Of a DNA stretch of 64,000 nucleotides, positions 54,310 through 61,321 are shown one piece after another (position 1 is the first letter of the stretch; each line of letters begins with the position of its first letter). This DNA is from Myxococcota bacterium (GTDB lineage: Bacteria; Myxococcota; XYA12-FULL-58-9; JALHOP01). The notes under the pieces were generated by a model, which was given only the letters and a program-made list of their open reading frames with translations, had not been told where the DNA came from and searched no databases. The stretch lies in assembly GCA_022842935.1 (NCBI GenBank), contig JALHOP010000005.1, forward strand, positions 213,307 through 277,306, given 5' to 3'. The translations under genes were made by a program, and so were the position numbers.

Positions 54310-54766
54310 CCCCGGAGCACAGCTGTCGGTGCCGCGTGCGCTCACCGTCGAGACGACGGACGACGCCCGCGCGTGGATCTCCGCGCGCGGAACGCTACCC
54401 AGGCTCACCGTCGTGCGGCGCGACACCGCAGACCGCGTGGCGCAGCTTGCGTTAAGCCTGAAGTCGGTAACACTCATCCTCGACGAGCTTGACCAGGTGT
54501 GTGCCGGGAAACGCTGGCTGTCAGAGGCCGCGCGGGATATCGTCCACTACGGCAGACACCTGCGCGTCGCGCTCATGGGCACTTTTAGGCGGACGCAAAA
54601 CGTTCACGAGGACCTGATTGCTATGGCGGACACCGCGTTCATCTTCCGCCACTCGAGCGGCTCCCCGCGCGACATCGACGCAGTGAAAGACCGGTTTGGC
54701 TCCGAATATGCCGAGGTGGCGCAGCGGCTAGAGCCCATGCAGTTCGTGACCTGGAGGGACTCGTGA
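54203..54766 (+). CDS. HerA/FtsK-type genome-packaging ATPase
   Basis: A 187-aa single-domain P-loop ATPase. Walker A GKRGSGKS is at residues 7-14, Walker B LILDELD has Asp94-Glu95, then YGRHLRVALMGTFRRTQNVHEDLIAMADTAFIF, the R-H-x(2)-V and QRP-like region that packaging ATPases of PRD1/PM2-type viruses and Zot-like inovirus proteins share. There is no C-terminal membrane helix as in inovirus Zot, which favours a double-jelly-roll virus packaging role. The ATG opens directly before the Walker A strand; an upstream start would add residues rich in Arg/Trp. Confidence 0.8.
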   Translation: MINLFLGKRGSGKSAALRKVAYRASLEPSVCLVWHDPGAQLSVPRALTVETTDDARAWISARGTLPRLTVVRRDTADRVAQLALSLKSVTLILDELDQVCAGKRWLSEAARDIVHYGRHLRVALMGTFRRTQNVHEDLIAMADTAFIFRHSSGSPRDIDAVKDRFGSEYAEVAQRLEPMQFVTWRDS

Positions 54767-54919
54767 ACGCCCTTTTCACATGATCTACGGGCGCACGAGC
54801 CCCAGACGACCCACCGTGTAGATACCCAATAGGCACCCGATAGGTACCGACTTTACCGGCCGACTCAAGGACCGTTCCGCTATCGCGCACGTCAACCAGC
54901 GCGAGTCGGAGCGTTGAAA

Positions 54920-55003
54920 ATGAATCCCTGGGTTAAAGCCATTCTCGCCGGTCTCCTCGCCGCGGCAGTTTACGACAAGGTCGTTAAGCCCCGTCTCGGC
55001 TGA
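54920..55003 (+). CDS. 27-aa putative membrane peptide
   Basis: ATG with a GGAGCG ribosome-binding site encodes MNPWVKAILAGLLAAAVYDK and seven more residues (VVKPRLG), one short hydrophobic helix with a basic C-terminus. Very small membrane proteins are common in membrane-containing phages such as PM2. It lies between the ATPase and capsid genes. The 150 bases before it (54767-54919) hold nothing recognisable. Confidence 0.5.
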   Translation: MNPWVKAILAGLLAAAVYDKVVKPRLG

Positions 55004-55100
55004 GCCAAGCCCCCAACCACTGGGGCGCTGGCGTCGGAGGGTCCGCGAGTAGCGCACGATCCGCACGCACACCCCCAACCCTCTCGTTAGGAGTGTAGCT

Positions 55101-56204
55101 GTGCAGATCAAGATGAGACTCGATAGCCGAACCGCTGACGCGAACGGCTCCATGCAATTCCCCCTGTCGACGCTGCCCGCGGGCAAGCGTGTGCGCTCGA
55201 TCGCGCTCGATGTGGCCGTCAGCTACACGAAGCTCGCGGCGGACGCGCTCTCGGCGGACCTCTTCAGCAACTGGATCGCAAATCTCCGGCTTGCGAACTA
55301 CGTGAACATCCCCGGCTTCGCGCTTCACCGCCTCGTGCAGCGCGTCTTCGGACGCAACGTTGCAAACGGCGTCGATATCCCCGGCTCAGGCACGGCCGGC
55401 ATTGCGCGTTTCCAACTCTACCTCCCGTTCCGCGACCCGCGCCAAACCGGCTCGGATGACGGCTCGATGCCGTGCGACCTGCTCCGCAGCGAGTCGCTTA
55501 TGGTGACTCTTGCGGCCGGCAACGTTCACGGCGTCGGCTCGCTGACCGTCGCCGCAAACGGCTTCACGGTGTCCGCTTCGGCGGAAATCGTCGAGGAAAC
55601 CCATATCCCGCAAATCAACCAGATCGGCTTTTTCGATCCGGGCGGTCAGACGTTCGAGTTGCCCGCGGGCGTCTACAAAGACGCCTTCGTGCTGAAGGCC
55701 GCGACCACGGGCACATTTACCGAGGCCGAGATCGCGAACATCTACATGGAGGCTGACGGCACCGTGTTGCTCGGCAACGTGACCCATGGCCAGATGGTCC
55801 AGGAATTCAACACCCTGGCGGTGCGCGACACCGCAAGCGAACTCGTGATCGGCGCCGCGCGCGAATTCCCGATTGCCTTCATCGACCAGTCGGGCAAGGG
55901 CCACATCACCAAGCAGCCAGCGTTTGAGGGCCGCGGCCGCGTCCAGCTGCAAGGCACGTACGCGACGCCGCGCGTCGTTTTCTGGCGCTCGATCTTGAAG
56001 AACCAGGGCATGGTGGAAGACCTCGCGAACGCGATCGGCCGCCCCGAGGGCGCGACCGAATACGAGCCGCAGACTGCCACCAAGCAGCTCCCGCGCTCGC
56101 TCCAGGTGTCGGCGCGCATGGGCCGGTTCACCCGCAAGGCGCGACTCGTGTCACAGACGCTCGCGGGCAAGCTCCGCCAGAGCACCTCGCCGAATAACGA
56201 CTAA
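55101..56204 (+). CDS. Candidate major capsid protein (double-jelly-roll type suspected)
   Basis: A 367-aa protein with a GTG start after a TAGGAGT ribosome-binding site. It is beta-rich with few charged clusters and no Cys pairs apart from one Cys. Features suited to a jelly-roll coat protein include RFQLYLPFRDPRQTGSDDG followed by a LLRSESLMVTLAAGN strand, and a second half with EEIHIPQINQIGFF-like strands and a basic C-terminus (GRFTRKARLV) that could face DNA or membrane. Length, position after the ATPase and the strong ribosome-binding site fit a major coat protein. The assignment is inferred; no motif proves it. Confidence 0.6.
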   Translation: MQIKMRLDSRTADANGSMQFPLSTLPAGKRVRSIALDVAVSYTKLAADALSADLFSNWIANLRLANYVNIPGFALHRLVQRVFGRNVANGVDIPGSGTAGIARFQLYLPFRDPRQTGSDDGSMPCDLLRSESLMVTLAAGNVHGVGSLTVAANGFTVSASAEIVEETHIPQINQIGFFDPGGQTFELPAGVYKDAFVLKAATTGTFTEAEIANIYMEADGTVLLGNVTHGQMVQEFNTLAVRDTASELVIGAAREFPIAFIDQSGKGHITKQPAFEGRGRVQLQGTYATPRVVFWRSILKNQGMVEDLANAIGRPEGATEYEPQTATKQLPRSLQVSARMGRFTRKARLVSQTLAGKLRQSTSPNND

Positions 56205-56296
56205 GCCTCACCAAGGTCGAACCGCAACGTACCAAAAAAACGCGGTGACTCTCGGGAGAGACCGAGACCACTCGACCACTATAGCGGAGCACTGCC

Positions 56297-56941
56297 GTGG
56301 GATTTTTCAAGAGCATCGGCAAAGTTGTGTCAGCCCCGGTGAAGCTCGTAGCGAAGCCGATTACCGCCGCGGGCAAGGGCATCCGCAACGCCGTACAGGG
56401 CGCCACCAAGAACACACCGATCGGTGGCGTCGTAAAAGCGATGACCTCGATCGATTTCGGCAAGAACCCGATCAAGGGCGTGCTGAAGGCACACACCACG
56501 GCGGGTAAGTTCCTGGTGTCGAAAGAGGCTGGGGCGATCGGCATGGCTGCCGCAACAGGCGGAGTCTCCGCGGCGGCAATGGCCGCGGGTGGGGCAAGGG
56601 CGGCCGCGCTCGTGAACGCGGCGAAGTCTGGCCAACTCACGCTCGGCGGCGCAGCGAACTTCATCAAAGACAACGCGGCCGGCGCGCTCATTGGCGCCGA
56701 CGGAAAGATCAACTCGATTGAGGGCGCATTCGGCCAGATCACGGGCAAGGCCGTGAGCATGCTCGAGAGCACCCCAAAGCCGACTGGGTCAAAGCTCCCG
56801 GCGAGCCGCGGCGGGACGTCGTGGAAAAACGGGATCTCGCAAACAACCGCCGCACCTGGCGTCCCCGGCTACGGCGAGCGCGAGGACATCATCACGACCA
56901 TAATCAAGCTCCCGTTTCGGGTGCTGGGCCTGGTGAAATAA
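56297..56941 (+). CDS. Provirus membrane-active virion-type protein
   Basis: A 214-aa protein with GTG start and a GGAG ribosome-binding site. The N-terminal 50 residues are amphipathic and lysine-rich (FFKSIGKVVSAPVKLVAKPI), and a glycine/alanine-rich hydrophobic stretch follows (AIGMAAATGGVSAAAMAAGG). Such a layout suits an internal membrane or DNA-delivery protein. It follows the coat gene. Family not recognised. Confidence 0.6.
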   Translation: MGFFKSIGKVVSAPVKLVAKPITAAGKGIRNAVQGATKNTPIGGVVKAMTSIDFGKNPIKGVLKAHTTAGKFLVSKEAGAIGMAAATGGVSAAAMAAGGARAAALVNAAKSGQLTLGGAANFIKDNAAGALIGADGKINSIEGAFGQITGKAVSMLESTPKPTGSKLPASRGGTSWKNGISQTTAAPGVPGYGEREDIITTIIKLPFRVLGLVK

Positions 56942-56945
56942 CGCC

Positions 56946-57461
56946 ATGGCGGACACTGCCGACGATATCGCCAAGCAAGTGCGGACGAACGTAGACCGCG
57001 TTCGCTCGGCGCGCGACTGGGCCCTGGCGCAAAAAGAGCTAGGCATGATGGCATGGCTCCCGCAGAACAAGAACGCCGCGGCCGGGATCCGCGGGCTGTC
57101 ACCAGCAATCGAGGCCTGGGCAAAAACCGGGCAAGACGCCGCGGCCGCGCGCAAGGCGCCGGGCACGAAGGGCTGGGCTGGCTGGATCGCCGCTGGGCAA
57201 GAATTCGTAAAGGGCCTGCCCGATATCGCGGACGCGGGGAGCAAGTACGCGCTCCAAGACATCGTGAGCACCGCGCGCGAGGCACCGGCGACGTCCGCCA
57301 AAGCAGTCAAGGCAACAGCCAAGAAAACCGCCGAGGTCGCAACGAAGGCGGCCGCGGCTGTCGGCGAAACCGTTACGTCGGTGGGCTCAACCCTGAAGTG
57401 GGTAGGCGTCGGCGCCGCGGTGTTGCTTGTGGCCGTGATCGGGTTTCGGGTGACGCGGTGA
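56946..57461 (+). CDS. Provirus protein with C-terminal membrane anchor
   Basis: A 171-aa, mostly helical, Ala/Lys-rich protein with a C-terminal membrane helix (LKWVGVGAAVLLVAVIGFRV) ending in a short basic tail. Four bases after the previous gene; its stop overlaps the lysin start (GTGA). Probably a virion membrane or assembly protein. Confidence 0.6.
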   Translation: MADTADDIAKQVRTNVDRVRSARDWALAQKELGMMAWLPQNKNAAAGIRGLSPAIEAWAKTGQDAAAARKAPGTKGWAGWIAAGQEFVKGLPDIADAGSKYALQDIVSTAREAPATSAKAVKATAKKTAEVATKAAAAVGETVTSVGSTLKWVGVGAAVLLVAVIGFRVTR

Positions 57462-57907
57462 GCGTGCTCGATCAGGTCGTGGAGATCGGCGCGTCCGCGC
57501 TGTTGCCGCACCTCGATCGGTGGCGCCCGACCACGCGGGGCAAGAACCCGTGGTCGCTCGAGGGGCTGCGCAACGTGCTACGGCTCGAAGCCTACTTCGC
57601 GCGCGTCGTGAACATCTTGGGCGGCCGCGTGACCAGCTGCTATCGCTCGCGCGAGATCAACGCGCTCGTGGGCGGCGTGCCGGACAGCTACCACGTGAAG
57701 GGCGCCGCGCTCGATGTGATCGGATGGAACGCGAAATTTCCAACGGTCGACGCGGCCGCGCAAGCGGTGTTTGAGCAAGCGCGAGCCGGGACGCTTGGGC
57801 CTGTGCGCGAGGTGATCCCCGAACAGCGCACCAAGGCCGTGCATGTCGATTGGTGGGTTGACGGCCGAACGTCCGCACCGCGCCTTGTGCGCGATGAGAG
57901 GTATTGA
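57458..57907 (+). CDS. M15-family peptidoglycan peptidase (lysin)
   Basis: A 149-aa zinc peptidase. SYHVKGAALDVI gives His79 and Asp86, and HVDW gives His129, the three zinc ligands of M15 D-Ala-D-Ala carboxypeptidases and endolysins; GRVTSCYRSREIN is the preceding conserved region. It cuts peptidoglycan cross-links, for lysis or entry. The GTG start overlaps the previous stop by four bases; no signal peptide is seen, so it needs a holin-like partner or virion location. Confidence 0.85.
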   Translation: MSVLDQVVEIGASALLPHLDRWRPTTRGKNPWSLEGLRNVLRLEAYFARVVNILGGRVTSCYRSREINALVGGVPDSYHVKGAALDVIGWNAKFPTVDAAAQAVFEQARAGTLGPVREVIPEQRTKAVHVDWWVDGRTSAPRLVRDERY

Positions 57908-57909
57908 TC

Positions 57910-58875
57910 ATGTTCTCGTTCCCCAGGCGACCATCGCAGCGGCCTGATTTTGACGGGCTGGTCCAGGTCTCAGCGCCGTCACAGCAAGCAAACCCAACGA
58001 TCACGTATCCAGACGTCGGTTTTTTCGACGCGGCGATCCTTTCACAGAACTCGTTCGCGTCGGGCACGACGCTCCCCCCCGTGTTTTCACCGGGGGACTG
58101 TTGGGGTGTCGGGCTGACGGGCACATGCAGGCCCGGGCAGGTGCTGATCGTCGCAAGCGCTCAGCGGCGGACAGAGGCCGCGGGGCTGGCGGCCATGGCT
58201 GTCGTCGCGACGTTTGAAGCCTCAGGGCTTGAGCGCGCTCTCGCAAACGGTGCGCTGCCCCCAGGCATTTTCATCGTCAGGCCGGGCGAGCTACTCCGCT
58301 TTGGCGCACCCGTGCGCGACGGGATTGTGTGTTACTCGACGATCCTGGGGATGACGGGCGTCCTGTCGGCCGGCGTTCCGCTGAACACCGCGCCAACGCG
58401 CTCGAGTATCGTTCGGTTCTACACCCGCGACCCAGGCCCCGACGTTACCGAACTCAACTACGTACGCGGCTCCTACGCGATCGATCGGAGCTTTGTCGCG
58501 AACGCAGCCGCCTACCCGATCGACGGAGTCGCGCTGCCGACCAACAGAACGCTGAGGCTCCCGCAGGGTACGCGAAACGTGCTCGTGCAGTTCTACAACC
58601 CGACAACGCTTCAGCGGATCACGACCGAAACCGGCGTCTTTGATGTTGGCTGGCTTCCCGCCGCGTGCGGCCAGGCAGCAAACGGCGGAGGGCAAACGGC
58701 ATACTTGGTGCACAACCAGGCCGACGATTTCGACGCGGCCGGGCGCGGTGAGCTGTCGCCAACTCACGACTGTGAGGCTTATGAAGTGCCGTCGTGGGCG
58801 AGCGGGATCTACATCGCGCCATCGGTGGCCCTGCCTAGCACCAACATCGCCTGCATGATCCATTGTACGGAGTAG
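57910..58875 (+). CDS. Candidate virion structural protein
   Basis: A 321-aa, beta-rich protein with no membrane helix. It starts at ATG 57910, two codons after a TTG. Repeated aromatic and Gly/Pro turns (GDCWGVGLTGTCRPGQVLIV, RPGELLRFGAPVRDGIV) and Cys near the end (TNIACMIHC) suggest a folded surface protein such as a vertex or spike protein. Function inferred from position only. Confidence 0.5.
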   Translation: MFSFPRRPSQRPDFDGLVQVSAPSQQANPTITYPDVGFFDAAILSQNSFASGTTLPPVFSPGDCWGVGLTGTCRPGQVLIVASAQRRTEAAGLAAMAVVATFEASGLERALANGALPPGIFIVRPGELLRFGAPVRDGIVCYSTILGMTGVLSAGVPLNTAPTRSSIVRFYTRDPGPDVTELNYVRGSYAIDRSFVANAAAYPIDGVALPTNRTLRLPQGTRNVLVQFYNPTTLQRITTETGVFDVGWLPAACGQAANGGGQTAYLVHNQADDFDAAGRGELSPTHDCEAYEVPSWASGIYIAPSVALPSTNIACMIHCTE

Positions 58876-58881
58876 CGGACC

Positions 58882-59274
58882 ATGACGCAGCCACAACGAG
58901 CGGCAACCGCGCCGGTGTTTGCGCGGCGGCGCCGAAACATCAACCTGACCGCGAACTATACCGCTAGCGCGGCAGACAATGATTGCACGTTCACAAACAA
59001 CGGCGCGGCGGCAAACATCGAGGTGACGATCCCGTCGGGTCTGCCGCTATCGACGCGCTTTCGCCTGGCGCAAAACAGCTCGACGTTCTCGATTGCGTTC
59101 CGCCTTAGCGGAACGGAGCGTATCCGCGACGTGGGCTCAACAACGAGCGCCGCGGGCGCGGCCACCTACCCATCCACGGCGACGGGCGCCATGATGGAGA
59201 TCGAGCGCGTCAACGGGGTGAATGGCGATTACGGCGTGTGCTTCAAAAACGGCGCAACGCCAACCTATACCTGA
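58882..59274 (+). CDS. Candidate receptor-binding/spike-type protein
   Basis: A 130-aa beta-rich protein. The pattern NLTANYTASAADNDCTF, NIEVTIPSGLPL, GTERIRDVGSTTSAAG and NGDYGVCFKNG is like the small beta domain found at the ends of phage spikes and fibres. ATG start six bases after the previous stop. Suggests a host-attachment protein. Confidence 0.5.
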   Translation: MTQPQRAATAPVFARRRRNINLTANYTASAADNDCTFTNNGAAANIEVTIPSGLPLSTRFRLAQNSSTFSIAFRLSGTERIRDVGSTTSAAGAATYPSTATGAMMEIERVNGVNGDYGVCFKNGATPTYT

Positions 59275-59282
59275 GGTGCGCT

Positions 59283-59507
59283 ATGGCGGACAACGAAATC
59301 ACAAAGCGCACGCGCCTGGACGTCGAAGGCGCCGTTGAGCGTTTGAGTAAGTACGAGCCCCCGAGCCGGTTCGAGAAGCTCCACCCCAAGCGCTGGCCAC
59401 CTGCGGTGCGCGCGGCCGCTGTCGCGGCGGCAACCGCCGCGCTCGTGTCGGCCAAGGTCCCTGCCGCAATTGCGTCCGCAATCACGTCCTGGTTGTTCGG
59501 CCAATGA
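59283..59507 (+). CDS. Small membrane protein, possible holin
   Basis: A 74-aa protein, charged N-terminal half, then a single hydrophobic helix (AAAVAAATAALVSAKVPAAI) ending SWLFGQ. ATG start. Size, one helix and position between lysin and integrase fit a holin-like or small virion membrane protein. The stop overlaps the next ATG by four bases. Confidence 0.5.
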   Translation: MADNEITKRTRLDVEGAVERLSKYEPPSRFEKLHPKRWPPAVRAAAVAAATAALVSAKVPAAIASAITSWLFGQ

Positions 59508-59815
59508 GCGACGAGCCGCAAACCAGGCGCCGCGGCGACACGCCGTCGAAGCTTGAGCGCTACGGCATGATCGGGCTGCTCGTTGTGCAGTTCGGCTACC
59601 ACGAGGCGCAAATTAACCAGCTGCGCACGAACGACCGCGTAACCTCTGCCGCCGTTGCGTCCGTCGTCGCGGCGACCGACGAGCGCAAGGGCGCGCTCGA
59701 AAGCACGATCGAGCGCCTTGAGGCGGGCGCCGCCGACCAGGCGCGCACAGTCCAGGACCTACGCCTTGTGGTCGTCGAGCTGCGCGCAGCGATGACCGAA
59801 AGGCGAAGGCGATGA
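59504..59815 (+). CDS. Membrane/coiled-coil small protein
   Basis: A 103-aa protein: charged start, hydrophobic stretch (MIGLLVVQFGYHEAQI), then a coiled coil (ESTIERLEAGAADQARTVQDLRLV) with a basic tail. It overlaps its neighbours at both ends by four bases. Spanin- or holin-like roles are possible; nothing proves one. Confidence 0.5.
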   Translation: MSDEPQTRRRGDTPSKLERYGMIGLLVVQFGYHEAQINQLRTNDRVTSAAVASVVAATDERKGALESTIERLEAGAADQARTVQDLRLVVVELRAAMTERRRR

Positions 59816-60009
59816 ACGCGAACCGCGTGCACGAGCTTGCCGAGCACTGGAAGCTGGGTGTCTGCCAAGACTGCCGGCACTCGATGATGCTCGAGGACCA
59901 CGCCGAGGCGGCCATGTGTCCGTATTGTGGGGCTATTGGCGCGTTCAAATGGCAGTGGGGGCGCCTGCGGATCTACTTCGTGGAAGACCAGATAGGAAAA
60001 ACGGGCTAG
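59812..60009 (+). CDS. Small zinc-ribbon protein
   Basis: A 65-aa protein with two Cys pairs, CQDC and CPYC, 21 residues apart, a zinc-ribbon-like module. It is last in the structural operon. Possibly a transcription or DNA-binding factor of the element. Confidence 0.6.
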   Translation: MNANRVHELAEHWKLGVCQDCRHSMMLEDHAEAAMCPYCGAIGAFKWQWGRLRIYFVEDQIGKTG

Positions 60010-60031
60010 TTTTCGTCGGAGTGAAGGTGTA

Positions 60032-60082
60032 GACGGTTTGTGCCGTCACTACTGACGGCGCTCGCTGCCTGCTAGCTGCGAG
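60032..60082 (+). promoter_or_regulatory. Alternative hairpins upstream of the integrase
   Basis: A perfect 7-bp hairpin, GCCGTCA (60042-60048), loop CTAC, TGACGGC (60053-60059), can be replaced by another, GACGG (60032-60036) with CCGTC (60043-60047). They share bases, so only one can form at a time. A third hairpin, CTCGC (60061-60065) with GCGAG (60078-60082), follows. This could be an attenuator, terminator or an origin structure. Confidence 0.4.
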
Positions 60083-60109
60083 AGGAACGCTCGAAGGTCG
60101 TCCGCAGCA

Positions 60110-61168
60110 ATGCGGCGCTTGGCTATCGGTGACCGTCTAGCAGCGTGTCCCGGTGGCCTCGCCGCGTGGTGTTGGTTGCTCACCGTGCCCCTCCAAGCCC
60201 TCCATGACGCATGGGACACCTACCGGGAGATTCATTTTCCCGTGATCTCCCCGCGCACCCGCACCGCATACAAAACCGCCTACTATCGGGCAGTTAACGC
60301 GCTTCCTGGGGTGATCACGACGGGCGCCGTGCTCGAGTGGCACCGCGCGATGGCTCGGACATATTCCGTCTCATACGCCAACGACTGCCTCCATGTGCTG
60401 CGCGGAGTGAGCCGGAGGGCCGCAATGGTGACCGGCGACACCCGTTTGCAGGCCCTTATTTGGGGGGTAGGAGCGATTCGCGAGGGGGTGAAGGCCCCCA
60501 GGTGCCCCCCACGCGACTTGGTGCGCGTGGCGATGCCTTTTTGTCGAAATGCGGGTGAGCGGCTTTGGCTCCTGCTGGCGTGCCTCGCTGGACTCCGCCG
60601 GGGTGAACTTTTGGGGCTTCGGGCGTCGGACTGGGACCCCGAGACCCATGTTTTGCGTGTCGAGCGTCAGCGACGGTCACCCCAGCGGAAAAACCGCAAG
60701 CCCCTGGCCGTGGCGATCGACGCACCCGACGTCCGAAAGCTCTTGGAGCTAGTGATCGACCACCCCGAACTTGCCCGATCGGCTCGGGCGGCTGGCCACC
60801 CATGCGCAGGCTACCTGTTTGGGTGGGGCTACAAGTACGCAGCGAGCTTCCTTGGACACCTGAGGTCACGGCTCGGCGCCAAGTACTTTCCGCGTGGGGG
60901 CGGCTGGCACGTCTGCCGGCACTGGGGCGCGACCGAGCTGGCGCGAGCGGGGGCCTCGGTGTGGGATCTTTGCGCCTGGCTCGGCGATTCGTCGCCGGAG
61001 GTTGCACAGACCTATGTGGATATGGTGAGAGGTTCGAGCGTCGGTGGCGTCGCCACCCTCGCAAGACGGCACGGGCTGTTTGGTCCGCGCCGAGTGTCCA
61101 AAAATGAAAACGGGCGCCGAGGTTCTAGGAAAACCACGGCACCCGTCACGAGCGGCCGACGGCGTTAG
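60110..61168 (+). CDS. int: Tyrosine site-specific integrase
   Basis: A 352-aa tyrosine recombinase. The core has Arg163 in LRRGELLGL, His267 and Arg270 in WHVCRHWG, and the nucleophile Tyr302 in AQTYVDM; the usual His/Trp at the LGHSS position is Asp (LGDSS). The N-terminal SAM-like DNA-binding domain is residues 30-140. It lies beside attR and the tRNA gene, as expected of an integrase that uses the tRNA 3' end. ATG start is uncertain; a GTG at 60185 is an alternative. The C-terminal tail is very basic. Confidence 0.93.
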   Translation: MRRLAIGDRLAACPGGLAAWCWLLTVPLQALHDAWDTYREIHFPVISPRTRTAYKTAYYRAVNALPGVITTGAVLEWHRAMARTYSVSYANDCLHVLRGVSRRAAMVTGDTRLQALIWGVGAIREGVKAPRCPPRDLVRVAMPFCRNAGERLWLLLACLAGLRRGELLGLRASDWDPETHVLRVERQRRSPQRKNRKPLAVAIDAPDVRKLLELVIDHPELARSARAAGHPCAGYLFGWGYKYAASFLGHLRSRLGAKYFPRGGGWHVCRHWGATELARAGASVWDLCAWLGDSSPEVAQTYVDMVRGSSVGGVATLARRHGLFGPRRVSKNENGRRGSRKTTAPVTSGRRR

Positions 61169-61192
61169 TAGCGCCAGCGGCAGGGGTTTTCA

Positions 61193-61321
61193 ATGTCTCT
61201 AGACCAAAAACACCAAGCTTCCCCGCAGCCTACGGACACCCGTGATGGTCCGCAAGAGCGGACCAACATCGAATCGGCTGAGGCGTCCGCAGGGGGATTC
61301 GAACCCCCGTCGCTGCCGTGA
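61193..61321 (+). CDS. 5' fragment of the attP-spanning gene
   Basis: ATG at 61193, with a GCAGGGG run upstream, opens a frame of 42 codons that runs across the attR core and stops inside the tRNA-Glu region. When the two 18-bp repeats are joined it continues in frame into the ORF at 50528. The first 30 residues (MSLDQKHQASPQPTDTRD..., polar, disordered) belong to the complete 149-aa protein. In the integrated state it is a truncated product. Confidence 0.65.
   Translation: MSLDQKHQASPQPTDTRDGPQERTNIESAEASAGGFEPPSLP
61247..61264. repeat. 7-bp inverted repeat beside attR
   Basis: GGTCCGC (61247-61253) and GCGGACC (61258-61264) with a 4-base loop form a perfect hairpin or a dyad. The heptamer GTCCGCA also occurs at 60100-60106 (just before int), in attL (50530-50536) and attR (61285-61291), so these may be integrase arm-type binding sites. 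Confidence 0.45.
61282..61299. repeat. attR core, 18-bp direct repeat
   Basis: Identical to attL at 50527-50544 and lies in the acceptor stem/T-arm end of tRNA-Glu, which remains complete at this end. Confidence 0.92.

Larger units (their letters stand above)
50527..61299 (+). mobile_element. Integrated HUH-Rep/packaging-ATPase provirus at tRNA-Glu
   Basis: About 10.8 kb, bounded by an 18-bp direct repeat. All genes are on the + strand with many 4-nt overlaps. In order: coupled small ORFs, HUH Rep, ribbon-helix-helix-like regulator, unknowns, HerA/FtsK-type ATPase, tiny membrane peptide, 367-aa candidate capsid protein, amphipathic and membrane virion-type proteins, M15 peptidase, candidate spike proteins, membrane/coiled-coil small proteins, a zinc ribbon protein and tyrosine integrase beside the tRNA. 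No tail, terminase or portal genes are present, so it is not a tailed prophage. Gene content and size fit PM2-like corticoviruses or another double-jelly-roll family. The family assignment is inferred. Confidence 0.85.

Noticed and set aside
50527-61299. Inovirus (filamentous phage) assignment for the element.
   Set aside because: Rep plus Zot-like ATPase would fit, but the ATPase lacks the C-terminal membrane helix, no small signal-peptide coat gene is visible, and a 367-aa coat candidate and a peptidoglycan lysin are present.
50527-61299. Microvirus or integrative plasmid reading of the element.
   Set aside because: A plasmid would not need a packaging-type ATPase, lysin and spike-like proteins. 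Microviruses have a larger coat protein and no packaging ATPase or integrase of this kind.
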